NCBI GenBank assembly: GCA_016235345.1
Contig: JACRLG010000006.1
Location: 1 to 64,000 of the forward strand
Direction of reading: 5' to 3'
DNA: 64,000 nucleotides
Source of the DNA: Deltaproteobacteria bacterium
GTDB lineage: Bacteria; Desulfobacterota; Desulfobacteria; Desulfobacterales; Desulfatibacillaceae
Of the stretch, positions 45,927 to 54,905 are shown piece by piece. The notes under the pieces are model-generated. The model ran no database searches. It worked only from the letters and a program-made list of their open reading frames with translations, and was not told the DNA's origin. Made by a program: the position numbers and the translations under genes. Position 1 is the first letter of the stretch. Each line of letters starts with the position of its first letter.

Positions 45927-48178
45927 GCCGCCCCTCCGTTTCTACGCCTGAGCCTCGGATTGGTCCTCTTGTCCAGGTAGTCAAGCGACAGCATCAGAAA
46001 CCAGGAAATGGAAAAATAAAGCACCGCCACCATCACAAGCGGAAAAAACGCGTCAAAGGTCCGGCTGCGGATTATGTCGCTGGCCTTGGTGAGGTCCTGC
46101 ACCGCTATATACCCCACGATGGAGGTCATCTTCACGAGGGTGATGAAATCCCCCTTGTAAACCGGGATTATGCGCCGCACTGTCTGGGGCAGGATGATGG
46201 TGACGAAGGTTCCGGCCCTGGTGAAACCCATGGCGATGCCCGCCTCGGCCTGCCCCTTGTCCACTCCCTCTATGCCTGATCGGAATATCTCGGCCACGTA
46301 GGCGGCGAAGTTGAGCCCGAAGGCTATAACCGAGACCAGCACAGGGCTTATGTTGACCGAGGCGAAGACGACGTAATAGATCAGCATCAGCAGGACCAGC
46401 ACCGGAATGCCGCGCAGAACGGAGATATAGACCTGGGCTGGCAGGTTCAGCAGGCGTTTTTTCGACATTCGCATGAAACAGACCAGCCCGCCCAGAAGCG
46501 TTCCCAGTATGGTGGAAAACACAGAGATCACCATGGTGGTTTTGAGCCCGTCCCAAATCAGCAGGTATCGGTTTTCCAGTATGATGTTGCTGTGAAAGCT
46601 CTCTCCGAGCCCCTTGAAAAACGCGGAGAACGCCCCTTTTTTTTCGGGCGGGGTCGGTTTTTGATATTGGGCTATGTTTTTCTTCAGGGCAAAGGCCACG
46701 GAGTGCAGCTCGTGATAGGGATCGGAAAAGGCGATCCGCTTTTTCCTTTCCTCGGTTATGGCTATGGTTGCGCCGACCATGTCTATTTTTTTGGTGGCCG
46801 CCGCAGCTATGATGCTGCCGAACTCCATGTCGTCGTACTTGATCCTTTTGCCGATGAACGCGCCGAACCTGTCCAGAAGCTCCACGTTGAAGCCGATCAG
46901 CTTTCCGTCCTTCACGATGGCGAAGGGAAGCCCGTTGTCGCCCAGGATTCCCACCGTCAGCACTTCATCGGTGGAAGCGGGGGGGATGACCGGCATGACG
47001 GTGTCGCCTTTTTCCATCCAGCGTTTCACCATGTCGTCATACTGGCCGTTTTCCCTTATGTGCTTCAGAAAACGGTTGAACGCGGCCAGAAGCTCCACGC
47101 TTTCCTTGTTGAAACCGATGGCAGCCTGGCTGGACCAGAGGGGCTCGCCAAGGACCGCAAGCTCCTTGGCCTCCCTAAGGAAAATGGCCACCTCGTCGTA
47201 GGTGTAGACCGCCGCGTCGGCCTTCCCGGATTTGAGGGCCAGTATCATGTCAAAGGGCGTCTTGAAATGAAGCACTGTGGCCTTGGGAAAGGTCTTCGTG
47301 GCCCACTTGTCGTGGGTGGTGCCCAAAATGACCGCTATTCGCTTGTCGTATAAATCGTTCACGGAGTACAAAAGCCCGGCGGCGTTTTTATCCCCGACAG
47401 GCTTTTTTACGATCATCACCTGCTTGTTGGCGAAATATGGCTCGGAGAAATCCACCGATTTTCTGCGCTCGCCGGTGGCCGTCATGCCGCTTATGATGCA
47501 ATCGATTTTACCCGATTGAAGGGCCGGAATAAGGGCCATGAATTTCATGTTGAAAAACTCAACGGGCCTTTTTAGCCTTGCCGCAATTATTCTGGCCAGT
47601 TCCGCGTCATGGCCCGAAACCTTTCCGTTTTTGTCCACAAAGGAAACCGGCTCGCGGGTGGCGGTAACTCCCACTTTAAAAACCGGCCCCTCGGTGGAGG
47701 CCTGGGGGCTTTTGTCCTCGTAGGGCGAAAGATCAGCCTTGAGCCAGCGCCTTTTCATGTCAGAAAGGGTGCCGTCGCTTTTAAGCTCCGCAATGATCCT
47801 GTTCAAGGCGGCCAGCATTTCCGGGTCGCCTTTTTTAAGGGCGATGGCCGTGTCCTCGTTGGTAAGGGGTTCGGGAATGATCGTAAATTCGCGGTTCAGC
47901 TTCAGAAGATGGATGGCGGTGGGCTCGGAGATCACCACAGCGTCCAGTTGACCCGAACTCATGGCGGCGATTCCGTCCATTACATCGTCAAAGCTCTGAA
48001 GGTCGGCTTCGGGAAACCTGGCCTTTGCCACGGCTTCCCCGGTTGAGCCCACCATTACGCCGATTCTGGCGTGTTCGGCGTCCTTGAGCGTCGACAAGGC
48101 TGTCTCTTGCCCATTGCAGCCTGCTGTGAAAACGGCGGAAAAAACCGCCAGCAATATTGCTGAAACAAACCTCGCCAT
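45923..48178 (-). CDS. Fused periplasmic binding protein and amino-acid ABC permease
   Basis: 751 residues. Lipoprotein signal ([13 protein letters not shown]). Residues ~30-150 match only the second half of an SBP_bac_3 domain ([22 protein letters not shown]...[13 protein letters not shown]). Residues ~165-395 are a complete SBP_bac_3 ([12 protein letters not shown]...[12 protein letters not shown]). Residues ~408-510 match only the first half ([23 protein letters not shown]...[12 protein letters not shown]). The two halves could pair around the complete domain. Residues ~545-740 are the HisM/GlnP permease with the EAA loop ([20 protein letters not shown]). It would import polar amino acids or similar solutes with the ATPase encoded downstream. 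Confidence 0.88.
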   Translation of the reverse strand: MARFVSAILLAVFSAVFTAGCNGQETALSTLKDAEHARIGVMVGSTGEAVAKARFPEADLQSFDDVMDGIAAMSSGQLDAVVISEPTAIHLLKLNREFTIIPEPLTNEDTAIALKKGDPEMLAALNRIIAELKSDGTLSDMKRRWLKADLSPYEDKSPQASTEGPVFKVGVTATREPVSFVDKNGKVSGHDAELARIIAARLKRPVEFFNMKFMALIPALQSGKIDCIISGMTATGERRKSVDFSEPYFANKQVMIVKKPVGDKNAAGLLYSVNDLYDKRIAVILGTTHDKWATKTFPKATVLHFKTPFDMILALKSGKADAAVYTYDEVAIFLREAKELAVLGEPLWSSQAAIGFNKESVELLAAFNRFLKHIRENGQYDDMVKRWMEKGDTVMPVIPPASTDEVLTVGILGDNGLPFAIVKDGKLIGFNVELLDRFGAFIGKRIKYDDMEFGSIIAAAATKKIDMVGATIAITEERKKRIAFSDPYHELHSVAFALKKNIAQYQKPTPPEKKGAFSAFFKGLGESFHSNIILENRYLLIWDGLKTTMVISVFSTILGTLLGGLVCFMRMSKKRLLNLPAQVYISVLRGIPVLVLLMLIYYVVFASVNISPVLVSVIAFGLNFAAYVAEIFRSGIEGVDKGQAEAGIAMGFTRAGTFVTIILPQTVRRIIPVYKGDFITLVKMTSIVGYIAVQDLTKASDIIRSRTFDAFFPLVMVAVLYFSISWFLMLSLDYLDKRTNPRLRRRNGGAA

Positions 48179-48293
48179 GCGAACTTTCCTTACTCTCCTG
48201 CCTGGCCGGAAAAATGGCTGGTAAAAAGCGCCTGATGGAACCCGTCACCAAAAACGTTTCGGGACGGGTTCCGATGACAGAAAGACCGATCCT

Positions 48294-49091
48294 TTATTTC
48301 TGCTTGGGCTCGCGCACGAGGGCCGCTATTCCGCCCGTGTAGTAAGGCTCGGAGAAAAGGACTTTTTGGGCCCGCTCCTCAGTGACCGTTATGCAGGCTG
48401 CGATCATATCAACCTTGCCTGAGATCAGGGCGGGAATCATCGCACCGAAATCCATGTTGACGATCTCCAGCTTCTTTCCGAGCTTCCGGGCCACGTGCTG
48501 CGCCAGCTCGATGTCGAAACCCACCACTTTCCGGGAGGCGTCCATGAATGAAAAAGGCTCGGTGATGGCTGCTGTGCCGAGCCTCAGCACTCCCGCCTCG
48601 CCGGTTAAGGGCAGGTCGGGCATGTTCGCCGGAGCGCCGGATTTGGGAAACCACCTCAGCATCATGGAGTCGTATGCGCCGCTTGCCTTGAGTTCGGCCA
48701 GAACGCCGTCGATGGCCGTTTTCAGTTCCTTGTTGTCGATGCCCACTGCCACCGCGTAGTTGTCCACGGTTATCATTTCAGGCAGCACCACAAGCCCGCT
48801 GTTTTTTGCGGCGATGTTCTTCAGGATGGGCTCGTCATAGGCCGCCACATCCGCCTTGCCGGTTTTTACCGCAAGCGCTGCGTCAAGAACGCTGTTGAAG
48901 TACTGGAACTTGGCCTTGGGGAACTTCGACAGAACCAGCTTGTCGGCGGCTGTCCCGGACGGAACGGCGAACTCGCTCTCACTCAGTTGGGAAAGGCTCG
49001 TTATTTCGGCCTTGCCCTTGCAGCCCGCAGCGGCCAGCAGCAGCAGTATTGCAATTCCGCAAAAGACAGTCTTCGCTTTTTTGGTCTTCAT
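48294..49091 (-). CDS. Circularly permuted SBP_bac_3 lipoprotein
   Basis: 265 residues with a lipobox (LLLLAAAGC, Cys ~23). The first part (VPSGTAADKLVLSKFPKAKFQYFNSVLDAALAVKTGK...LKASGAYDSMMLRWF) is what normally forms the C-terminal half of a family-3 solute-binding protein. The second part (LRLGTAAITEPFSFMDASRKVVGFDIELAQHVA...VLFSEPYY) normally comes first. The order is thus swapped, giving a permuted domain. It is the first gene of the transporter operon (AAGGAG before the ATG). It may deliver ligand to, or regulate, the SBP-permease fusion 115 bp downstream. Confidence 0.85.
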   Translation of the reverse strand: MKTKKAKTVFCGIAILLLLAAAGCKGKAEITSLSQLSESEFAVPSGTAADKLVLSKFPKAKFQYFNSVLDAALAVKTGKADVAAYDEPILKNIAAKNSGLVVLPEMITVDNYAVAVGIDNKELKTAIDGVLAELKASGAYDSMMLRWFPKSGAPANMPDLPLTGEAGVLRLGTAAITEPFSFMDASRKVVGFDIELAQHVARKLGKKLEIVNMDFGAMIPALISGKVDMIAACITVTEERAQKVLFSEPYYTGGIAALVREPKQK

Positions 49092-49452
49092 GACGGTGCT
49101 TCTCCTTATTGTGGGTTGCCCGGCAAATCATGCAGCGAAACCGCCTGAAATGAATCGGGGGGGCCTGGTATCCGGGTTCCGATGACTGATCCGGGCGTTA
49201 AAATTCATCCCTCGCCATGATCGATTTTAAACCGAAGCCTTATCGTAATCCTTCCCCCATGTAAACAAAATCAGAATAAGGCGGGTCGGCATGTGCTCCC
49301 ATCCGGGCAAATTCCTTGACAGGATTTCAAAAAAGGGAAAAAAGTAACTATATGTAAAATTGTCCGTAAGGGCTCGATTGCGGCGTTCCCAAATGAATCG
49401 GGGCCGCGCCGCGAGCTTTTCCGGTGCGTCCAAAATGACTTCGGAGGCTTCA
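49092..49452. other. Divergent intergenic region (transporter operon / nicotinamidase-like gene)
   Basis: 361 bp without a convincing gene. It lies between the starts of two divergently transcribed units, so it should contain promoters for both. I see no strong palindrome or riboswitch-like structure. The only open frames are short and lack ribosome sites. Confidence 0.5.
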
Positions 49453-50007
49453 ATGCAGGCCAGGGTATTGATTGTGATCGATCTGTTAAACGATTTCCTC
49501 GACCCCAAAGGAGCCCTCTTTTGCGGGGATGAGGCCCGGAAAATAATCCTCCCCGTGAAGCAGAGAATCCTGGAATTCAGAAAGAACGGGGGGCATGTGA
49601 TCTTTCTGTGCGACGCCCACGCGCCGGACGACCTGGAGTTCGCCATGTTCGCGCCCCACGCGGTGAAGGGAACATGGGGCGCGGAGATTATCAAGGAAAT
49701 CAAGGAGCTTCTCGACGAGGGCGACTGGTACGACATTATCGAAAAGACGAGATATTCAGGATTTTACGGTACAAACCTCGAAGAAACACTCAACAGGATG
49801 GGCATTCCTCCCGGAATTCCCGGCAACCCGGTGGAGGTGGCCGGAGTCTGCACCAGCATCTGCGTAATGGACACGGTGGGCGATCTCATCAACCGTCACA
49901 TTCACAGCATCGTTCAAAAGAGCCTGGTGGCCGATTTCAACCCTGAGGCACAAAGCGCGGCGTTTTCGCGCATGAGAGACATTTACGGCGCGACGATTGC
50001 CGACTGA
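49453..50007 (+). CDS. Cysteine hydrolase of the nicotinamidase/isochorismatase family
   Basis: 184 residues from the ATG at 49453 (GGAGG 5 bp upstream, so preferred over the ATG at 49435). Catalytic triad positions are visible: Asp in VIDLLNDFLDP, Lys in IEKTRYSGF, and Cys in VAGVCTSICVMD. The Asp-x-His metal site appears as CDAHAP. It would deamidate nicotinamide to nicotinate; the nicotinate phosphoribosyltransferase gene starts 5 bp after its stop, which makes this role in NAD salvage likely. Confidence 0.88.
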   Translation: MQARVLIVIDLLNDFLDPKGALFCGDEARKIILPVKQRILEFRKNGGHVIFLCDAHAPDDLEFAMFAPHAVKGTWGAEIIKEIKELLDEGDWYDIIEKTRYSGFYGTNLEETLNRMGIPPGIPGNPVEVAGVCTSICVMDTVGDLINRHIHSIVQKSLVADFNPEAQSAAFSRMRDIYGATIAD

Positions 50008-50012
50008 GGGCC

Positions 50013-51266
50013 ATGAACGAAGAGCCCATCATAAAAAGCCTTCTGGACACGGACCTCTACAAGTACACCATGAGCCAGGCCGTGTGGGGCAGGTACCCGG
50101 AGGCGCACGCGGGATACCGCTACCGCTGCCGTAAGGGGAAAGACCTCCCGGAAGGCAGGGAAAGGGAATTCCTTCATGACCTGGAACGCGAGGTGGCGCA
50201 TTTCTGTTCGCTTGGGCACACCGGCGCGGAACTTGATTATCTGTTCGGGCTCGGCTTTTTCAAGCCGGGATTTCTTGAGTTCCTTCGCCTTTTCAGGCCC
50301 AACCCGGACTTTGTGAAATGGGAGATGAACGCGTCGGGCGGGCTTTCGCTCACCGTGGAAGGCTCCTGGTACGCGTCCATTTTTTTCGAGGTGCCGCTTC
50401 TGGCCATCATCAGCGAGCTTCATACCCGGTATGAATCGTCTGGCCCGCCTGATTTCACCGAGGCCCGGAAAAGGCTTTCGGGGAAGATCGAAACCCTTAA
50501 ATCTTACAACTGCTCAGTAAAGGGCAGCCCATGCCGCTTCGTGGACTTCGGCACCCGGCGCAGAGCGTGCTTCGCCTGGGAGAACGAGCTGACGGCCATT
50601 ATCAAGCGTGAAATTCCGGAGTGTTTCGCGGGCACCTCCAACCTGCATCTGGCCATGATCCATGAGCTGCCGGCGGCGGGCACCATGGCCCACGAGTGGC
50701 TCCAGGCCCACCAGCAGCTTGACGTGCATCCAAGGGAGAGCCAGAAGGAGGCCCTCATGGCCTGGGCCAGCGAGTACCGGGGAAAACTCGGAATCGCCCT
50801 TTCGGACGTACTGGGTTTTGACGCCTTTCTGGCCGATTTCGATCCGTTTCTGGCAAAGCTCTACGACGGCTGCCGCCACGACTCCGGGGACCCGGTGGCA
50901 TGGTGCGAAAAGCTCATCGCCCATTACGAGAGCCTCGGCATCGACCCCGCCTCCAAGACGGCGGTGTTCTCGGACAGCCTCACGTTTCCTGTAATGATCG
51001 AGCTTCACAGGCGATTTTCGGGCCGGATCAAAACCGCCTTCGGCATAGGTACCAACCTCACCAACGACACGGGAATAGCGCCCCTGGACATCGTGATCAA
51101 GATGGTGAGCGTTAACGGTCGCCCCGTCGCCAAGATTTCCGACTCCCCCGGAAAGGGCATGTGCGATGACGGGGCTTATCTGGCGTGGCTCAAGGGCCTT
51201 TTCGGGATAACCGGCACCAGCCCGTCTAAAAACGCGAACTGCGGCGTTGCACTTCATCGTTTTTAG
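50013..51266 (+). CDS. pncB: Nicotinate phosphoribosyltransferase
   Basis: 417 residues. Family motifs: LLDTDLYKYTMSQAVW at the N-terminus, FVDFGTRRRACFAWE, GTSNLHLA, HDSGDPVAWCEK, VFSDSLTF and GIGTNLTND. It makes nicotinate mononucleotide from nicotinate, PRPP and ATP. It is coupled to the nicotinamidase-like gene 5 bp upstream. The last ~15 codons (TSPSKNANCGVALHRF) and the stop are made from the dispersed repeat at 51217-51302, so the natural C-terminus has been replaced or extended. Confidence 0.92.
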   Translation: MNEEPIIKSLLDTDLYKYTMSQAVWGRYPEAHAGYRYRCRKGKDLPEGREREFLHDLEREVAHFCSLGHTGAELDYLFGLGFFKPGFLEFLRLFRPNPDFVKWEMNASGGLSLTVEGSWYASIFFEVPLLAIISELHTRYESSGPPDFTEARKRLSGKIETLKSYNCSVKGSPCRFVDFGTRRRACFAWENELTAIIKREIPECFAGTSNLHLAMIHELPAAGTMAHEWLQAHQQLDVHPRESQKEALMAWASEYRGKLGIALSDVLGFDAFLADFDPFLAKLYDGCRHDSGDPVAWCEKLIAHYESLGIDPASKTAVFSDSLTFPVMIELHRRFSGRIKTAFGIGTNLTNDTGIAPLDIVIKMVSVNGRPVAKISDSPGKGMCDDGAYLAWLKGLFGITGTSPSKNANCGVALHRF

Positions 51267-51302
51267 ACGGGCTTTGCATCTTGCCTTTTTCAATAGGCTG
51301 TT
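51217..51302 (-). repeat. Structured dispersed repeat, copy 2 (short form, reversed)
   Basis: It contains a perfect 15-bp inverted repeat, GCCCGTCTAAAAACG (51220-51234) and its complement (51258-51272), with the loop bases GAACTGCGGCGTTGCACTTCAT shared (reversed) with the copies at 36319 and 63294. The inner hairpin of those copies is missing. It overlaps the 3' end of pncB and may work as a terminator-like structure. Confidence 0.8.
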
Positions 51303-51378
51303 ACGGAGTGAAATCGACTCCTCTGAATTACATTTCCTCCAGGGCGGTTTTATGGCCGCCGGTATCAAGGAATCCGAC

Positions 51379-52485
51379 ATGACAAGCATAACCCTGTTTC
51401 CGGGCCGCTACATCCAGGGCAAGGGGGCACTCGCCGGTTTGGGAAGCGAATGCGCAAGGCTTGGAGGCAGGGCCTTTCTCATCGCCTCGCCCAGTGCGCA
51501 AAAAAATCTTGCGCCTTCGGTTTTGACGGGCATCCGGGACAAATTAAGGGTCGTTGTGGAGCCGTTCGGGCGGGAATGCTCCGACGAGGAAATTGAAAGG
51601 CTTTCGGGCCTCTTCAAAAAAGCCGGAAGCGACCTTGTGGTGGGCATGGGCGGCGGCAAGACCCTGGACGCGGCCAAGGCCGTTGCGCATCTGGCGAAGG
51701 CTCCCTGCATCATGGTCCCCACCATCGCCTCCACGGACGCTCCGTGCAGTTCGGTCTGCGTTGTCTACACCCCGGACGGAATCTTCCTTCGGGCTGACTG
51801 CCTGCCCAACAACCCCAACGCGGTGCTGGTGGACACCAGGGTCATTGCCGGGGCTCCGGCCCGCTTCCTGGCGGCGGGCATGGGCGACGCTTTGGCCACG
51901 TGGTTCGAGGCCGAAAGCTGCCGGATAAAAGGAGCCCCGAATATCGCGGGAGCTGTGGGCTCCATGACCGCCTACGCCCTGGCCCGGCTCTGCTGGGACA
52001 CAATAAGGGAATACGGCGCATCGGCCCTTTCGGCTTGCGGGGCCGGGGTGGTCACGTCCGCCTTCGAGCGCGTGGTGGAGGCCAACACCCTTTTGAGCGG
52101 CCTTGGATTCGAGAGCGCGGGGCTCGCCTCGTCACACTCCATACACAACGGCTTTACGGTGCTTCCCCGGTCGAAGAATTACTACCACGGCGAAAAAGTC
52201 GCCTTCGGCGTTCTGGTCTCATTGTTTTTAACCGGCAGGCGCCCCTCGGAAGTTGATCAGGTTTACGGCTTCTGCGAGTCGGTGGGCCTTCCCACGACAC
52301 TTTCCGATCTCGGCCTTGCCGGGGCCACGGACCAGGACCTCTGCCGGGTTGCCGAAAAGGCCTGCGCCGAAGGGGAGAGCATGCACAACGAGCCCTTCGA
52401 GACCTCCCCGGAAGTGGTGGCCGACATGATAAAGGCCGCCGACGCGTGGGGAAAAATGAGGAAAGAGGCAAAATTGCGGGCATGA
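51379..52485 (+). CDS. gldA: Glycerol dehydrogenase
   Basis: 368 residues, the usual family length, from the ATG at 51379 (AAGGA upstream; an in-frame ATG at 51352 is possible). NAD-binding GMGGGKTLDAAKAVA and TIASTDAPCSSVCVVY, with metal-binding His in ASSHSIHNGF and YYHGEKVAFG and the Asp in GMGDALATW, define an iron-family glycerol dehydrogenase. It oxidises glycerol to dihydroxyacetone with NAD+. Transcribed after pncB but separated by the repeat, so possibly its own unit. Confidence 0.9.
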   Translation: MTSITLFPGRYIQGKGALAGLGSECARLGGRAFLIASPSAQKNLAPSVLTGIRDKLRVVVEPFGRECSDEEIERLSGLFKKAGSDLVVGMGGGKTLDAAKAVAHLAKAPCIMVPTIASTDAPCSSVCVVYTPDGIFLRADCLPNNPNAVLVDTRVIAGAPARFLAAGMGDALATWFEAESCRIKGAPNIAGAVGSMTAYALARLCWDTIREYGASALSACGAGVVTSAFERVVEANTLLSGLGFESAGLASSHSIHNGFTVLPRSKNYYHGEKVAFGVLVSLFLTGRRPSEVDQVYGFCESVGLPTTLSDLGLAGATDQDLCRVAEKACAEGESMHNEPFETSPEVVADMIKAADAWGKMRKEAKLRA

Positions 52486-52530
52486 CAACCTTGGATTCGG
52501 CGGGGAACTGACTCCGTCCCGGAGATAATC

Positions 52531-53382
52531 ATGGCTGACGATAACTGCATCGTAAGGACGATGACCCACAGGGAAGTCGATCTGGCCATCGACTGGGCCG
52601 CAAAGGAAGGCTGGAACCCCGGTCTTTACGATGCAGGCTGTTTTTATTCGGCTGATCCCACGGGCTTTTTCATCGGGCTTTTGGGAAACGAGCCGGTTGC
52701 GACCATCTCGGCGGTAAGATATGGGGATTCCTTGGGCATGATAGGCTTTTACATCGTAAAGGAGGAACATAGGGGCAGGGGCTATGGCATTGCGATATGG
52801 GAAGCGGCGCTGAAGTATCTCGAAGGAAGAAACATGGGTGGCGACGGAGTCGTGGCCCAGCAGGAAAATTACAAAAAAGCCGGTTTTTTCACGGCATGGA
52901 GGAATCTGCGGCATGAAGGGCAGGGCGGAGGGGTTTTCCCTCAAAATCCGGCAATAAAAAGCCTGTCCGATTTTCCTTTTGAAACAGTCGATGAATATGA
53001 CCGGCTGTTCTTTCCTGAGGGCCGGAGGCTATTCCTTGAAGCCTGGATCAACCAGCCCGGCTGCAAGGCAGTGGGATTTGAAAACAACGGCAAACTCATT
53101 GGCTGCGGGGTCATTCGCAAATGCCGCACGGGTTTCAAGATAGGCCCGCTTTTTGCCGACAGCAGGGAAGTGGCCGGAGAGCTTTTCAAGTCCCTGATAT
53201 CCGGGCTGGGGCCCAACGAGCCGTTCTATCTCGATACCCCGGAAGACAACCGGGACGCCTTAGCGCTGGCGGAGGGCTTCGGAATGAAGGTCATGTTCGA
53301 AACCGCAAGGATGTACTCCAGGGAAAAGCCCGATATCCCGCTCAACCGGCTTTACGGGATCACTTCCTTCGAGCTTGGCTGA
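52531..53382 (+). CDS. GNAT-family N-acetyltransferase with two tandem domains
   Basis: 283 residues. The N-terminal GNAT domain has the acetyl-CoA loop EEHRGRGYGIAIWEAA (~76-90). The second half (LFLEAWINQPGCKAVGFENNGKLIGCGVIRKC...PLFADSREVAGELFKSL) has the layout of the Acetyltransf_18 domain found in similar bacterial and animal proteins. The acceptor substrate is unknown. It is 45 bp after gldA, possibly co-transcribed. Confidence 0.85.
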   Translation: MADDNCIVRTMTHREVDLAIDWAAKEGWNPGLYDAGCFYSADPTGFFIGLLGNEPVATISAVRYGDSLGMIGFYIVKEEHRGRGYGIAIWEAALKYLEGRNMGGDGVVAQQENYKKAGFFTAWRNLRHEGQGGGVFPQNPAIKSLSDFPFETVDEYDRLFFPEGRRLFLEAWINQPGCKAVGFENNGKLIGCGVIRKCRTGFKIGPLFADSREVAGELFKSLISGLGPNEPFYLDTPEDNRDALALAEGFGMKVMFETARMYSREKPDIPLNRLYGITSFELG

Positions 53383-53395
53383 AAATGATGATATC

Positions 53396-53965
53396 TTAAC
53401 AGCGGGCATCCTCCGGGCGGTTCAGGTTGCTTGCAACCGCCTTGTCATAAACGCCTGCGAAGGCGCGGCGGCAGGAGCGCAGGACAAGGTCCAGGCGGGA
53501 GGATGCGGGGGGCATGGCGCGAATCAATGCGCAAAGCTTTGGGGAGAGGATGACCGGATGCCCTGATCTGCCGTCAAAAACCGGGCTTACGGCATCGAGT
53601 GGGGGAGAGGCCTTTTCCATGAGAAATTTTACCGTTTGAACCTGAACCGGGAAAACGTCCACCGGAAGCACGACGGCCCATCTTTCGGGGTTTATTGACA
53701 GAAGCCCTTTTACCAGCGATGAAAACTGCCCGTCCTTGAAATCCGGGTTTTCCACGATTCCGGGAAAATCGCCAAGGCCGTCCCTCACTCTTCGGGCCTC
53801 GCTTCCTATCACCGTGGCAACGCTTCCGCACCCGGCATCCATCAGAAGGTTCCGTTGAAGAAGCGCCAGCCGCGCTCCCCCGATTTCAAGAAGGGCCTTG
53901 GGAAGGCCCATGCGCCTTCCCTCCCCGGCTGCGAGGATTATTCCGTCAAAGATGATTTCGGCCAT
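53396..53965 (-). CDS. MobA/MocA-like molybdenum-cofactor nucleotidyltransferase
   Basis: 189 residues. The nucleotidyltransferase start DGIILAAGEGRRMGLPKALLE and the metal-binding VVLPVDVFPV define the MobA-like NTP transferase group. It likely attaches CMP (MocA) to molybdopterin for the molybdenum hydroxylase encoded nearby. The gene overlaps the XdhC-like gene upstream by 28 bp, so both are one minus-strand unit, divergent from the hydroxylase genes. Confidence 0.85.
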   Translation of the reverse strand: MAEIIFDGIILAAGEGRRMGLPKALLEIGGARLALLQRNLLMDAGCGSVATVIGSEARRVRDGLGDFPGIVENPDFKDGQFSSLVKGLLSINPERWAVVLPVDVFPVQVQTVKFLMEKASPPLDAVSPVFDGRSGHPVILSPKLCALIRAMPPASSRLDLVLRSCRRAFAGVYDKAVASNLNRPEDARC

Positions 53966-54750
53966 TTTGCGAGCTTTTCAGGGTCAGCTTCAAATCTTAT
54001 CAGTTGGGCCGCTATGCTCACCGCTATTTCGTTGGGGGTGACGGCCCCGATGTTAAGGCCCGCCGGCGAATTGATGCGGCCCGCCTTTTCCTGGTCTGCG
54101 CCGTTTTCAAGAAGCCTTTTCAAAAATCCCTTGCGTTTATTGACCGAGGCCATGAGTCCAAGGCTTTTGAACGGCATTTCAAGGGCTTGGCGCACAACCT
54201 CGTAATCATGGCTGTGATCCGGGGTCATGACAAGAACATGCGTTTCCGGGCTGAATCCGGCCTCGCCCGAAACCGCCCCGAAGGGTCCTTCCACCCGGCG
54301 CGCTCCTCTAAAAGCCGGAAGAGCGAGTCGTTCGGGCCTCTCGTCGTAAACCGCTATCGAAAAGCCGCAGCCTTGCAGAATCGGGCACAGGGCTTCGGCA
54401 ACGTGGCCCGCGCCGAAAACAAGCACTTGACGTGAAAAGAGGTGGGCATCGAAAAATATTTCCATGCTTCCTCCGCAGGCAAGGCCGCCTGGGTCTTTAA
54501 GCTCGAATTTTTCCTTCACGCTTGCGCCTTCCCCACCAAGGATGGCCAGGGCCTTTTGAATGGCTTGGTGTTCGGTTTGCCCGCCCCCTATGGTTCCCTT
54601 GCATTGCCCGTCCGTCGTAACTATCATTGCTGACCCCGGTTTTGCCGGGGTGGAGCCTTCGACACCCACAACAGTAAGCAGAACAAAGGGCCGATGCTCC
54701 GCGCAATATTGGGCGGCAAGGGCGAAAATTGAATTTTCGGGCGAGTCCAT
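53938..54750 (-). CDS. XdhC/CoxI-family molybdenum hydroxylase maturation factor
   Basis: 270 residues from the ATG at 54750 (GGAGG upstream; a 17-residue longer frame is less likely). The N-terminal XdhC/CoxI part has FVLLTVVGVEGSTPAKPGSAM and GTIGGGQTEH, and the C-terminal Rossmann part starts with VLVFGAGHVAEALCPIL. XdhC binds and sulfurates the Mo cofactor before insertion into xanthine-dehydrogenase-type enzymes, matching the hydroxylase genes that start 155 bp away on the other strand. Confidence 0.88.
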   Translation of the reverse strand: MDSPENSIFALAAQYCAEHRPFVLLTVVGVEGSTPAKPGSAMIVTTDGQCKGTIGGGQTEHQAIQKALAILGGEGASVKEKFELKDPGGLACGGSMEIFFDAHLFSRQVLVFGAGHVAEALCPILQGCGFSIAVYDERPERLALPAFRGARRVEGPFGAVSGEAGFSPETHVLVMTPDHSHDYEVVRQALEMPFKSLGLMASVNKRKGFLKRLLENGADQEKAGRINSPAGLNIGAVTPNEIAVSIAAQLIRFEADPEKLAKWPKSSLTE

Positions 54751-54905
54751 CCCCGTTCCTCCATTCAATAAGGCCGCCAAGGGCGGACTTTCTGCAAACA
54801 CGCTTATTGGTTGTTACGGCGCAAATTTTTTGGTATCTCAATATCATCATCATTGCCAACTATAAAGCAATCTTACGCGATATCGAAAGAGGAGTCCCAA
54901 TCCTC

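Noticed and set aside
53375-53566. Short plus-strand frame after the GNAT gene
   Set aside because: Entirely opposite the MocA-like gene, which has clear motifs on the minus strand.
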